From Chitinophagales bacterium (GTDB taxonomy: Bacteria > Bacteroidota > Bacteroidia > Chitinophagales > Saprospiraceae), in contig JAAFJN010000014.1 of the NCBI GenBank assembly GCA_013298845.1, forward strand, positions 1 to 64,000: a stretch of 64,000 nt of DNA, read 5' to 3'. The notes below the pieces were generated by a model. It did not search any database and was not told where the DNA came from. It saw only the letters and a program-made list of their open reading frames with translations. The number at the start of each line of letters is the position of its first letter. Position 1 is the stretch's first letter. Positions 7,446 through 16,710 of this stretch are shown one piece after another. The translations under genes and the position numbers were made by a program.

Positions 7446-10265
7446 TAATTTTCCGGTACCAACTTCTCCCGAAGCAACACTGGCGCGGATAATGTACGTT
7501 CCGGCGGGCATTTTACCCCGGCCAATGATCCAACGACCATTGCTCGTAGTGCCACTTTGCTGCACCCGACCGGTAATATCCAAAATTTCTACCCGCACTT
7601 CGGTGCTTTCGGGTAAACCATTGAACAATACTACGGCTTGTTCCGACATCGGGTTGGGTTGTACCTGCACCGAAACACCGGGCCAAACGGCCTCCCAATT
7701 GGACACCACCACAAAATTAGTATCTACCAAATGGAACGTCGTGTTGGTAATTACCGGTTCGTTGAAGTCAAAATAAATGGCTGCGCTGTTGTTAATCACC
7801 GTACCAAACGGCACATCGGCCTTTGGGCTTACCCGATAAGAAATATACCCCTGTGAACCCGCCTGCGACGCATTGCTGTCGGGCAACATGATATTGTCAA
7901 ATACAAATTTCATATTGGCTCCTTCCCCGTAAAAATCAAAACGGTACTGGTGGCTGCTGGCACCGGGACGAACGGTCAACGGATCCAACCAAGCAGACAA
8001 AGAGTCGCGAATCACCACCGTAAAGGCCGTATCCGTACCCGTGTTTTGGAAACGAATCAGGTACTCCAGTTCAATACCACGGCCGATTTGGTGCTGCGCG
8101 CCGTAACCCGTCGGGAATGCCTGCTTATCGTTGGGGTCATAAGAACCCACGTTGGGCGTGCAATCAATGTCAATCCAATAATCAGCGTCGTTTTGCGGGA
8201 ACGCATTAACGTAGCCCGTCGAAAACGTGGTACCCGTGGTGCAACCTTCCACGCTCAAAGATGGGAATGAATTACCGGGGTGGTTCGGTTCTTGCTGCGC
8301 CGCAACGTACCAGGTGGCACCGTTGGCCGGTACGGTCTCTACATGTTGCGCACCCGCCAAAAGTTCAATGGTGGGAGGTGGCACCGATTTCATCATCACA
8401 ACATCTTCGATGACGACGTATTCCAATGGATTAGTCATAGGCGCAGTGCCTACGTTGGCCAATGTAAAGCGCAGACTGTCGCCGTCGCAATTGGCCGTAA
8501 GGCGCAGGCTGGCACCCGACCAGTTTCCACCGGCATTATCGCCGCAAGGTGCACTGGGGAATACCGTTGCTTCGGTGCAATGGGTTTGCCCCAAAACAGC
8601 GTTGCAGGACACCGCAACCGATACGGTAATGGAACCACAATCGCCGGGTGCAACGTCGCCCAACTCAAAACGCCAGGTATTGTTCCCCTGATCGGTAGCG
8701 GGTACCGAAGAAGTATTGTAATCCAAAAAAGGATCTAATTTAAGGTCAATATAGGCATCTTCGGCCGTTACTGAACCAGTATTGCAGTAGTTGGCAATGT
8801 AGGTTCCCGTAAAACAGCGGCGCAGGAATGGCGTTGTCAGGTCTAACTCCAACCGGGGACACAATTCAAGGGGTTTTAACAAGAAGTCGGCCACCGCTGT
8901 GGTGTCAAAATTGGTATTCACCACCACCTGCGTTTGTACACAGGGTTCCCAAACGCCGTTGGGTGGGTACACTGTCACCGAATAATTGCCCGCTTTTAGC
9001 CCTTTAGACCAGGTACCATCGGGTTGCGATACCACCAAATAAGATGTTTGATCGCTCAAATCAATAATTTCCAGCGTAACGCCGCCCACTTCGTAATCAC
9101 CGGCAGAATTGGTGCAACTGTTGTCCATGTCGGCAATCACTTGCCCTTTCAGCACGCCACAACCCGTTCCTTCTTCTAAAAAGTACGACGCTACCGCCGA
9201 ACATCCCTGCGGAAGGGTAACCGTCACCGCGTAAAAACCGGGGCCAGTGGCGACGATTCCCGGAGCACCGGGGTTACCCGTTGTTGTTGACCACTGATAA
9301 GAAGCATTGGGCCATTGATCATTCAGCGTAAGGTATACTTCGTTGGAATCGCAAAACGCCCAGGCCTGAATTTGGGGATTAAACCCGTCGGAGGCTATTA
9401 CTGCGTGGCAGTCGGTCACCGCACAACCATTTGCAAAGGTTACGGTAACGCAATACGCCGTTCCCATCGCGTTTTCGTTGGGTACTTCAATGGTGGGGGT
9501 AGTGGCCCCGTTGCTCCATTCATACGACTGAACCGTACTGCCTGCGGGGATGGAACAACGCAATATTTGCGTGGCCGGGTTTGCAGTACAAAAATCAGGA
9601 TCGTCCTGAAAAATGAACAAAAAGGGCAAACTGGACTGCACAAACGTTGATGCCGTAGCGACACAACCGTCCTGGGTAGTCACCGTTACGGTGTAAGAAC
9701 CCGGTTGGTTTACTTCTACGTTTTGAATGATTGTATTAACAATGCCCGGGCCTTCCCAATTAACGGTAAATGGACCCACGTTCCCCGACACCACCGATGA
9801 AATAGTCACCAAAGGCGTCGCGCAGGTTAATCCACCGTTGACAAATACCGACACACCGGGTGGCTCCAAAATGGTAAGGGTACCGGCGTATTGCAGGGAT
9901 AAACACGGATCGCTGTAATTGATGAGTGCAGTCCCCGGAATTCGGCTACCGGCTACCGCCGAAATCGTGTACGTACCCGCTACCGGGAATGGTGCCGAAA
10001 ACAAGCCCGTAGAACTGGTAGAATACACCGTTCCTACCTGAGTTGCCGTTCCCTGGTGAATGATGTAATTCAATACGTCGTCGTTATCCAGTACCGTACC
10101 ACTTGCCGTGGCCGCCTGAAAACCCGTAGTGGCATTTTTGCAAATCGTAAAATTTAGCGGGGTAACATCACCCGCATACGTGGTGCACTGGGCTTGTAAC
10201 CCGGCGGCACACCAACCGCATAACCAGGCGATTAATAATGCTGTGAAAATGTTCTTCTTATTCAT
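7434..10265 (-). CDS. T9SS type A cargo protein, multidomain, cysteine-rich
   Basis: The protein has 943 residues with a signal peptide (MNKKNIFTALLIAWL... ending LQAQC). The N-terminal half contains PKD/SprB-like beta modules with paired cysteines and G-x-Y-x-V-T-V-T strands. A carboxypeptidase-regulatory-like segment (GCGVLKGQVIADMDNSC... YSVTVYPP) follows. About residues 705-842 form the T9SS-associated DUF11/DUF7619-type domain (GSYDPNDKQAFPTG, then LEYLIRFQNTGTDTAF and NSAAIYFDFNEPVITN). The last 75 residues are a type A sorting domain (VQVQPNPMSE, then EILDITGR, GTYIIRAS and a final KLLVD). It is therefore predicted to cross the outer membrane by T9SS. It is transcribed divergently from a 476-residue helical protein, the same arrangement seen at 56103-58827. 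The enzymatic or adhesive role is unknown. Confidence 0.88.
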   Translation of the reverse strand: MNKKNIFTALLIAWLCGWCAAGLQAQCTTYAGDVTPLNFTICKNATTGFQAATASGTVLDNDDVLNYIIHQGTATQVGTVYSTSSTGLFSAPFPVAGTYTISAVAGSRIPGTALINYSDPCLSLQYAGTLTILEPPGVSVFVNGGLTCATPLVTISSVVSGNVGPFTVNWEGPGIVNTIIQNVEVNQPGSYTVTVTTQDGCVATASTFVQSSLPFLFIFQDDPDFCTANPATQILRCSIPAGSTVQSYEWSNGATTPTIEVPNENAMGTAYCVTVTFANGCAVTDCHAVIASDGFNPQIQAWAFCDSNEVYLTLNDQWPNASYQWSTTTGNPGAPGIVATGPGFYAVTVTLPQGCSAVASYFLEEGTGCGVLKGQVIADMDNSCTNSAGDYEVGGVTLEIIDLSDQTSYLVVSQPDGTWSKGLKAGNYSVTVYPPNGVWEPCVQTQVVVNTNFDTTAVADFLLKPLELCPRLELDLTTPFLRRCFTGTYIANYCNTGSVTAEDAYIDLKLDPFLDYNTSSVPATDQGNNTWRFELGDVAPGDCGSITVSVAVSCNAVLGQTHCTEATVFPSAPCGDNAGGNWSGASLRLTANCDGDSLRFTLANVGTAPMTNPLEYVVIEDVVMMKSVPPPTIELLAGAQHVETVPANGATWYVAAQQEPNHPGNSFPSLSVEGCTTGTTFSTGYVNAFPQNDADYWIDIDCTPNVGSYDPNDKQAFPTGYGAQHQIGRGIELEYLIRFQNTGTDTAFTVVIRDSLSAWLDPLTVRPGASSHQYRFDFYGEGANMKFVFDNIMLPDSNASQAGSQGYISYRVSPKADVPFGTVINNSAAIYFDFNEPVITNTTFHLVDTNFVVVSNWEAVWPGVSVQVQPNPMSEQAVVLFNGLPESTEVRVEILDITGRVQQSGTTSNGRWIIGRGKMPAGTYIIRASVASGEVGTGKLLVD

Positions 10266-10453
10266 GTTGTATTAATGTTGTTGAATTGGTTTGACTAGTC
10301 GTGTACTATTTTATGTGTTCACAAAAATTGATAGTACAAAAGTGCGGCGACATTGGGGAGCAAACAAGTACAATTTCTGCCTTTTGTAGTGTTTTTTATT
10401 TATTAAAACAGTCTAAAAAATTGATTAACAGCATTTTATTTTTTAAAATGTTG

Positions 10454-10461
10454 TATTTTTG
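10454..10461 (+). promoter_or_regulatory. -7 promoter-like element TATTTTTG
   Basis: It matches TAnnTTTG and lies 20 bp before the ATG at 10482. No TTTG is found at the usual spacing upstream, so only the -7 half is supported. The leader would be very short. Confidence 0.35.
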
Positions 10462-10481
10462 TTCTAAAATATAGTTTAAAA

Positions 10482-11912
10482 ATGGAGTCAAAAATGGAAA
10501 AAACATTGGTATGGCAGGCCATTGAAGCCTTAAATCCTTTAGAACGCAAACATTTGGGTCAATGGATCCGCTCCGAATACCACAACCGGAAACCCGAACT
10601 GGTGCACTTGTATCAATGTATCACCGAGGGCATTAAACAGGCTAAACCCCTCGAAAAAGAGGCGGTAACGGTGGTTATTTACCCCAAAAAAGACCCATTT
10701 ACCCCGCAAAAAGACCCCGATTCGGCCATACGGTTACTGCTTTCCGAACTACTTGGGCAGGTAGAATTGTTCCTCGCCCACCGAAACTACTTGAGCAATG
10801 GTGCACACATTGATCTACTGGCCGCCGCCACTTATCGGCAAAAAGGATTGGACAAACATTTCCAACAAAGCCTGAACGCCGCCGAAAAAAAATGGGAACA
10901 ACAATCGTATCGCCACTCCGAATATTTTGAAGCCAAAGCCGCGATCGCTTACGAAAAATACCAATTTTTGAGTGCCGGCCGCCGAACTACCCCCCTTAAC
11001 CTCCAGGAAGTTTCGGACAATACCGATTTGGCTTTTATGGCCACCAAACTACGGCAAGCCTGCTTTGCCCTCACCCACCAAACGGTGTATAACGTTAATT
11101 ACGACTTAGGTTTACTCTCCCCTACCCTATCGTACATCGAATCATGCCCCGAATTACTATCCATTCCGGCCATTGGGTTATACTATTTTTGTTATCAATT
11201 TTTGAGAGATCAAACCTCCGAAGAAATATTCCAAATCTTTAAATCACAACTCATTACCCACCGCACCCGTTTTCCCGACGACGAAATGCGCAGCCTGCAC
11301 TTGCTGGCGCTGAACTATTGCATCAAACGCATCAATCAAACCGATAAACCATTTATGAAAGAAGCCCTGGATATTTATAAATCGGGCTTGGAAGGTGATC
11401 TTTTGCTCGAAAATGGCCACTTGTCACCCTTTGCCTTTAACAATATCGTGGCGTTGGCGCTCCGCAACGGCGAAAAGGACTGGACGGTACAGTTTATCGA
11501 ACAGTATAACATCAAACTTGAACCGCGCCACCGCGAAGCCAATTACCGTCTCAACCTCGCGCGGGTGGCCTACGCCGGTCAACTGTACAACGACGCGTTG
11601 ATGCACCTGCAACAGGCAGATTACAAAGACTTACACAACAATATGATTGCCAGAATTTTACAGATGAAAATATTTTACGAAACTGATGAATGGGAAACCC
11701 TCGACGCGCATTTGCAAAGTATGCAAACGTTTATCCGGCGGCAACGCATTTTTGGTTACCACAAAACCAATTACCTCAACATTGTAAAATACACGAAAAA
11801 ACTCATCAACCAACGGCCAAACGACCGCGTTGAACAACACAAACTCATCGAAAAAATTCGGAATGAACCCTTTTTTACCGAACGTGAATGGTTTTTGGAG
11901 CAACTTCAATAG
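10482..11912 (+). CDS. Uncharacterised ~480-residue helical protein with SxxHNR motif (paralogue of 57385-58827)
   Basis: The protein has 476 residues with no signal peptide and no membrane segment, so it is likely cytoplasmic. It is almost entirely alpha-helical, with TPR-like solenoid character in the second half (LARVAYAGQLYNDALMHLQQA). I do not recognise a named family. It is clearly homologous to the product of 57385-58827. Shared points are an N-terminal S-x-[YF]-H-N-R (RSEYHNRKPELVHLYQ here), a helix ending L-G-x-V-x-x-F-L-x-H, a D-W-x-x-x-F-[IV]-E-x-Y segment, and a closing x-E-x-x-W motif. Both are divergent from a T9SS cargo gene. A second in-frame ATG at 10494 is also possible. Its 3' end overlaps the convergent GNAT gene by 38 bp. 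Function unknown. Confidence 0.75.
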   Translation: MESKMEKTLVWQAIEALNPLERKHLGQWIRSEYHNRKPELVHLYQCITEGIKQAKPLEKEAVTVVIYPKKDPFTPQKDPDSAIRLLLSELLGQVELFLAHRNYLSNGAHIDLLAAATYRQKGLDKHFQQSLNAAEKKWEQQSYRHSEYFEAKAAIAYEKYQFLSAGRRTTPLNLQEVSDNTDLAFMATKLRQACFALTHQTVYNVNYDLGLLSPTLSYIESCPELLSIPAIGLYYFCYQFLRDQTSEEIFQIFKSQLITHRTRFPDDEMRSLHLLALNYCIKRINQTDKPFMKEALDIYKSGLEGDLLLENGHLSPFAFNNIVALALRNGEKDWTVQFIEQYNIKLEPRHREANYRLNLARVAYAGQLYNDALMHLQQADYKDLHNNMIARILQMKIFYETDEWETLDAHLQSMQTFIRRQRIFGYHKTNYLNIVKYTKKLINQRPNDRVEQHKLIEKIRNEPFFTEREWFLEQLQ

Positions 11913-12471
11913 GAAATGGAACGGTGGCGGACACTGCGGGCAGGAACAACATAGCGGTGCAAAGGCAATTTTTGCGCCCTTTACTTTCTAAAATCGGGTG
12001 GTTAACGCAGGTTTGGCATTGACTCCAAAAAGCCTCGTCGTGGGGTAATTCGGAATAGGTAACCGGCTCATAACCCAATTGTGAATTGAGTTTCATCACG
12101 GCCAAACCCGTGGTTAAACTAAAAATCCGGGCGGTGGGGTATTTTTGGCGACTCAAAGCAAAAATGTGCTGTTTGATGCGTTTGGCCAGGCCACTTTTGC
12201 GAAAATCGGGGGCGACAATCAAACCGGAATTGGACACAAAACGCCCGTTTTCCCACGCGTCGATGTAACAAAAACCGGCCCATTGCCCAGTGTACGCAAA
12301 GGCAATAATAGCCTTGCCTTCCAGGATTTTTTCGCTCAGATACGCCTCCGAACGGCGGGCAATTCCCGTACCACGCGCCTTGGCGGAGGACTCCATTTCG
12401 GCCAATATCATCGGAACATAATCCAGGTGAGCGGCCGTTGCCACAAAAACGTTAAAAACTGAAAAATCCAT
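11875..12471 (-). CDS. GNAT-family acyltransferase, paralogue of the first arg-operon gene
   Basis: This 198-residue GNAT fold has the acyl-CoA-binding region SGLIVAPDFRKSGLAKRIK (R/Q-x-x-G-x-A class; about residues 82-100) and the preceding strand GFCYIDAW. It is strikingly similar to the protein of 20063-20746 over the whole domain, including EMExSAxARGTGIAxRSE and LTTGLAVMKxNSxLGYEPVTYSEL. Both share a cysteine tail: C-x-x-C followed by KGRKNCLC. The gene lies 90 bp downstream of argH and may be the last gene of the operon, or may have its own promoter (TACTTTTG at 12494). Related Bacteroidetes GNAT proteins have been assigned as N-acylglutamate synthases, so a second, perhaps alternative, N-acylglutamate synthase is possible. 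The C-terminus is about 15 residues longer than in the paralogue and overlaps the convergent gene. Confidence 0.8.
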   Translation of the reverse strand: MDFSVFNVFVATAAHLDYVPMILAEMESSAKARGTGIARRSEAYLSEKILEGKAIIAFAYTGQWAGFCYIDAWENGRFVSNSGLIVAPDFRKSGLAKRIKQHIFALSRQKYPTARIFSLTTGLAVMKLNSQLGYEPVTYSELPHDEAFWSQCQTCVNHPILESKGRKNCLCTAMLFLPAVSATVPFPIEVAPKTIHVR

Positions 12472-12493
12472 AGTCGAGGTACCGTTAGAGCAA

Positions 12494-12501
12494 CAAAAGT
12501 A
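12494..12501 (-). promoter_or_regulatory. -7 promoter-like element TACTTTTG before the second GNAT gene
   Basis: On the minus strand it fits TAnnTTTG and ends 23 bp before the ATG at 12471. The nearest TTTG is 28 bp further upstream, longer than usual. If active, the second GNAT could be expressed apart from the arg operon. Confidence 0.35.
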
Positions 12502-12561
12502 GCCTCCCCCATTGGACCGGACTTTAAGCCAAAATTAAAATACCGTGAATTTCCCTCAACC

Positions 12562-13866
12562 TTATTTTTGGGGGTTAAAAACAGCCATAACCCGCACCAT
12601 TTGGGCCAAAATCTGCTCATTTCCCAAATTCCCAATGCTGCCCAAATGCGTGTGTGGCAGCAGTTCGGGGCGCTCAAAACGGCCTTCTTCCACCGCTTTA
12701 CCCACTTCGCGGTAGGCATCGCGGAAGGGCATACCCGACAGGAATAACCGGTTAATTTCTTCCACCGTAAACAGGTATTTGTATTTCTCCTGCTCCAAAA
12801 TCCGGTCCTGAATTTCCACCCGTTCCAGCATCATTTGCATCATGCGCAGGCAATCGTTCAGCACCTCAAACGCGGGGAATATTTTTTCCTTAATCAATTG
12901 AAAATCACGGTGATAGCCCGATGGCAGGTTGTTGGTCATCAGGATAATTTCGTTGGGCAGGGCTTGCAGGCTGTTGCACCGCGCCCGAACCAGTTCAAAC
13001 ACATCGGGATTTTTTTTGTGGGGCATAATACTCGATCCCGTCGTCAGTTCGTCGGGGAAACGCATAAAGGCCATATCCGACGACATAAACATGCAGCAAT
13101 CGTAAGCCATTTTGGTCAATGTTGCGGCGATATTGGCTAAGGCTTGCGCCACAAATTTTTCGGTTTTTCCCCGGCTCATTTGGGCGTTGAGGGCGTTCAC
13201 GTGGGGTTGCTCAAAATCCAGCAAACGGGTCGTGAGCGCACGGTCGAGCGGGAACGAAGAACCGTAGCCCGCCGCCGATCCGAGCGGGTTTTTATTGGCC
13301 AGCCGATACGCGGCTTCGAGGCTGTACAAATCTTCGCACAAGGCTTCGGCGTAGGCCCCAAACCACATCCCGAACGACGATACCATTCCCACCTGAAAAT
13401 GCGTATAACCCGGCATCAGGTGTTGTTTAAACCGTTCGCTTTGAGCAATTAACGCGTGAAAAAAAGTGTCGGTATTTTGGGCCAAAGCAACGATTTCGTG
13501 CCGTAAAAACAGTTTAATATCGGTCAACACCTGATCGTTCCGGCTCCGCCCGATGTGGATGTTTTTTCCGGCGTCGCCCACCATGCGCGTCAGCAGTAAT
13601 TCCACCTGCGAATGCACGTCTTCCACACCGTCTTCGAGCGTAAATTGGCCGTTTTCTACCTGTTCCAACAAGGTATTCAGCGCGTCGTGCAGCAACGTGG
13701 CTTCGTCTTCGCGCAACAAACCCACGCTGCGCAGCATTTCAGCGTGCGCCAAAGAGCCGATAATATCGTATTTGGCCAGGTAAAGATCCATTTCCCGGTC
13801 GCGGCCAACGGTAAAACGCTCCACATCGGCCAAAGGGCCATTTTCTTTTTGCCAAAGTTTTTTCAT
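12562..13866 (-). CDS. argH: Argininosuccinate lyase
   Basis: The protein has 434 residues. It catalyses the last step of arginine synthesis, splitting argininosuccinate into arginine and fumarate. The fumarase/aspartase superfamily signature GSSIMPHKKNPD is present (about residue 275), as are DVHSQVE and IHIGRSRNDQV. Length is in the normal range. The ATG overlaps the stop of argE by 4 bp (ATGA), showing translational coupling inside the operon. Confidence 0.96.
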   Translation of the reverse strand: MKKLWQKENGPLADVERFTVGRDREMDLYLAKYDIIGSLAHAEMLRSVGLLREDEATLLHDALNTLLEQVENGQFTLEDGVEDVHSQVELLLTRMVGDAGKNIHIGRSRNDQVLTDIKLFLRHEIVALAQNTDTFFHALIAQSERFKQHLMPGYTHFQVGMVSSFGMWFGAYAEALCEDLYSLEAAYRLANKNPLGSAAGYGSSFPLDRALTTRLLDFEQPHVNALNAQMSRGKTEKFVAQALANIAATLTKMAYDCCMFMSSDMAFMRFPDELTTGSSIMPHKKNPDVFELVRARCNSLQALPNEIILMTNNLPSGYHRDFQLIKEKIFPAFEVLNDCLRMMQMMLERVEIQDRILEQEKYKYLFTVEEINRLFLSGMPFRDAYREVGKAVEEGRFERPELLPHTHLGSIGNLGNEQILAQMVRVMAVFNPQK

Positions 13867-14954
13867 GCTTGATTGGACAGGTTAAATGCGGTTTTTTCAA
13901 TTAATTGCGCGTAAAAATCAACGCCGTTTTGAATTTCTTCCAAAAAAATAAACTCATCGGCGGTGTGGCTGCGGGCGCTGTCGCCGGGGCCAATTTTGAG
14001 GGTCGGGCAAGGCAATAGCGCCTTATCCGATAACGTAGGCGAACCGTACACGCTGCTTCCCAAAGCCAGTCCCGCCTGCACCAAAGGATGCGCCGTTTCA
14101 ATGGCCGTTGCACGCAGGCGCATACTGCGAAACTGCACGGTGCTTTTGGTGTGGGCTTGCACGGTTTCAAAAATTTCTTCCAGCGTATAACATTCATTTA
14201 CACGAATATCCACGGTAAAACTGCACGTATCCGGCACTACATTGTGTTGGGTTCCGCTTTGAATTATGGTGACCGACATTTTCACCGGCCCCAACAATTC
14301 CGACACTTTGGGAAAGCGGTACTGCCGTATCCAGTTAATGTCGTCGAGGGCGAGGTAGAGGGCATTTTCGCCTTCCTCGCGCGCGGCGTGACCCGCCCGC
14401 CCGTGCGCTACCCCATCGAGCACCAATAGCCCGCGTTCGGCCACGGCCATTTGTAACAACGTCGGTTCTCCGATGATGGCAAAATCAATCTTTCCCAAAA
14501 AAGGCAACAGGTATTCCACACCGTTTTTACCGGAAATTTCTTCTTCGGCCACCGCCGCAAACACGAGGTTAAAGGGCAAATCGGGGCGTTGGGCCACGTT
14601 TAAAAAGGCTTCGAGCAGGCAAACCAGTGCGCCGCCCGCGTCATTGCTGCCCAAACCGTACAACTTACCGTCTACTACCTCGGCGGCAAACGGATTCCGG
14701 GTGTATCCGGCGTTGGGTTTTACGGTATCGAGGTGGGAACAAAGCAATAAAACGGGCTTTTTTTCGTCAAAAAATTGATTTTTTGCCCAAATATTGTTTT
14801 TTTCTCGAAAAAAAGCGCAGCCGCGTTGCAACAACACATCGGCCACAATATCGGCAGCGGCCGACTCTTCGCGGCTCAGCGACGGCGTTTCGATGAGGCG
14901 ACGGAGGGTATTTACCGCCCGTTCGGCCGCAGGTGTTAACGGCGTTGTTACCAT
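13863..14954 (-). CDS. argE: M20-family N-acyl-citrulline/ornithine deacylase
   Basis: The protein has 363 residues. Motifs of the M20 metallopeptidase family are present: the metal-binding C-S-H-L-D-T-V, the bridging G-S-N-D-A-G-G, the general base in A-E-E-E, and the conserved I-G-E-P-T. Because this operon carries argF' rather than ordinary ornithine transcarbamylase, the natural substrate is expected to be N-acyl-citrulline, not N-acetylornithine. That substrate assignment is inference from pathway logic. The gene overlaps argB by 7 bp and argH by 4 bp. Confidence 0.9.
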   Translation of the reverse strand: MVTTPLTPAAERAVNTLRRLIETPSLSREESAAADIVADVLLQRGCAFFREKNNIWAKNQFFDEKKPVLLLCSHLDTVKPNAGYTRNPFAAEVVDGKLYGLGSNDAGGALVCLLEAFLNVAQRPDLPFNLVFAAVAEEEISGKNGVEYLLPFLGKIDFAIIGEPTLLQMAVAERGLLVLDGVAHGRAGHAAREEGENALYLALDDINWIRQYRFPKVSELLGPVKMSVTIIQSGTQHNVVPDTCSFTVDIRVNECYTLEEIFETVQAHTKSTVQFRSMRLRATAIETAHPLVQAGLALGSSVYGSPTLSDKALLPCPTLKIGPGDSARSHTADEFIFLEEIQNGVDFYAQLIEKTAFNLSNQA

Positions 14955-15739
14955 TCGATGGAGGTTCCGGCTTCGCCCCTGATCATTTCGTTGATAGAAA
15001 CGGCATTGCCAATAATGATTTTATTTACCCCACTTTCGAGAGCCGAAAATGCGTTTTCTAATTTGGGAATCATGCCCCCGTGGATAACGTTTTCGGCTTT
15101 TAAGGCCAAAAATTGTTTTTTATTTAACTGCGGAATTACTTTTTCTACGCCATCTTCCTGCATCAAAACACCCGCTTTATCGAAACCAAAAATGAGTTCC
15201 ACTTTGAACGCTTTGCTAAGCGATTTGGCAATTTCCTGGGCAATGGTATCGGCGTTGGTGTTCAGCAATTGGCCGTTGCCGTCGTGGGTGATGGGTGCCA
15301 CCACGGGCGCGAGACCTTTGGCCAACCAAGCATCAAACAACTCGACGTTGATTTTTTTCACGTCACCCACCAAACCGTAGTCAATGTCCCGCACGGGGCG
15401 TTTTTCGGCCCGAATAGCGTCACCATCAGCCCCGCACAACCCGATTGCGGGGCAATCAAGCGCGTATAATTGGGCCACCATGCTTTTGTTGACCCAACCG
15501 GCGTACACCATCACCGCAATACGCAATGTTTCGGCGTCGGTGATTCGGCGGCCATCAATGAGGGTTTGGGGGATATTTAATTGTTCGGCCAATTGGGTAG
15601 CCAATACGCCGCCGCCGTGCACCAGAATTTTTGCGCCGGGAATGGCCGCAAATTGTTCCAGAAAAAAGGCCGTTTTATCCGGGTGATCAATGATGTTTCC
15701 GCCAATTTTAATGACGCGCAATACATTTCGATTTGCCAT
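14948..15739 (-). CDS. argB: N-acylglutamate kinase
   Basis: The protein has 263 residues of the amino-acid kinase family. It has the N-terminal K-I-G-G-N phosphate-binding loop, the substrate-binding V-H-G-G-G at about 40, and the C-terminal NADTIAQEIA and GGMIPKLENA segments typical of acetylglutamate kinase. It phosphorylates N-acetyl- or, in this pathway branch, probably N-succinyl-glutamate. It lies 4 bp after argF' and overlaps argE. Confidence 0.95.
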   Translation of the reverse strand: MANRNVLRVIKIGGNIIDHPDKTAFFLEQFAAIPGAKILVHGGGVLATQLAEQLNIPQTLIDGRRITDAETLRIAVMVYAGWVNKSMVAQLYALDCPAIGLCGADGDAIRAEKRPVRDIDYGLVGDVKKINVELFDAWLAKGLAPVVAPITHDGNGQLLNTNADTIAQEIAKSLSKAFKVELIFGFDKAGVLMQEDGVEKVIPQLNKKQFLALKAENVIHGGMIPKLENAFSALESGVNKIIIGNAVSINEMIRGEAGTSIEW

Positions 15740-15743
15740 TTTT

Positions 15744-16688
15744 TTACGAAGATTTAAGATTTTTCAACACCGCCTGAGCGGCAAAAATGCGGTTTTTGGC
15801 CTGTTGCTGCACCAAACTGCGCGGTCCGTCCAATATTTCATCGCTGAGTTCTACGTTGCGGCGCACGGGCAGGCAGTGCATGATTTTAGCGTTGGGGGCT
15901 TGGGCAAAATGCCCTTCAGTGAGTAGCCAGGATGGGTCTTCGGTGAGGACTTTGCCGTATTGTTCGTACGAAGACCAGTTTTTAACGTACACAAAATCAG
16001 CGTCTTGCAAGGCTTTTTGCTGATTGTATTCGATGGTGGCGTTTTGGGTATAACGGGAATCTAATTCGTATCCTTCGGGGTGCGTTACCACAAATTCCAC
16101 GTCGAGGCGGTGCATCCATTCGGCAAACGAATTGGCCACGGCGTGCGGAATGGGTTTAATGTGTGGTGCCCAAGTGAGTACCACTTTGGGGCGGTGTTTC
16201 GGGCGGTGTTCCTGAATGGTCATGGCATCGGCGAGGCTTTGCAAGGGGTGCAGGGTGGCCGATTCCAAACTCAGGTACGGCAGCCCCGAATGCTCGATAA
16301 ACTGCCGCATAATGTGTTCGCTGTAATCATCATCGCGCGATTGCAAGGCCGGAAAACAACGCACGCCCAGCACATCGAAATAGGAGCCAAATACCGCCGC
16401 CGCGTCGCGGATATGCTCCACGGTTTGGTGCCGCATCACCGCGCCATCCTGAAATTCCAGCGCCCAATTGTCCTTATCGGCGTTGAGCACAACTACCTGC
16501 ATGCCAAGGTTATACGCGGCCAACTGCGTACTGACGCGGGTGCGCAAACTGGGGTTCATAAAGACTAAACCGAGGGTTTTTCCCTGGCCCAAATGCTGGT
16601 ACAACAGCGGATCTCTTTTGAGCGCAAGGGCTTCCTGCACCAAGGCATTTACGTCCGCAACATCTTGTACTGATGTGAATTGTTTCAT
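15744..16688 (-). CDS. argF': N-acyl-L-ornithine carbamoyltransferase (probably N-succinylornithine type)
   Basis: The protein has 314 residues. It belongs to the AOTCase/SOTCase branch of the transcarbamylases: N-terminal KQFTSVQDV, the carbamoyl-phosphate loop SLRTR (47-51) and the C-terminal H-C-L-P-V-R-R. The residue known to set acyl specificity is Glu92 in the Xanthomonas N-acetyl enzyme and Pro90 in the Bacteroides fragilis N-succinyl enzyme. Here that site is Val90 (QTVEH). Absence of the glutamate favours N-succinylornithine; this is inference from published mutagenesis as I recall it. It carbamoylates acylated ornithine, so the acyl group is removed only at the citrulline stage by ArgE. 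It lies 22 bp after argD. Confidence 0.93.
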   Translation of the reverse strand: MKQFTSVQDVADVNALVQEALALKRDPLLYQHLGQGKTLGLVFMNPSLRTRVSTQLAAYNLGMQVVVLNADKDNWALEFQDGAVMRHQTVEHIRDAAAVFGSYFDVLGVRCFPALQSRDDDYSEHIMRQFIEHSGLPYLSLESATLHPLQSLADAMTIQEHRPKHRPKVVLTWAPHIKPIPHAVANSFAEWMHRLDVEFVVTHPEGYELDSRYTQNATIEYNQQKALQDADFVYVKNWSSYEQYGKVLTEDPSWLLTEGHFAQAPNAKIMHCLPVRRNVELSDEILDGPRSLVQQQAKNRIFAAQAVLKNLKSS

Positions 16689-16710
16689 ACGTGTTGTTTT
16701 TGTCCGTGAA

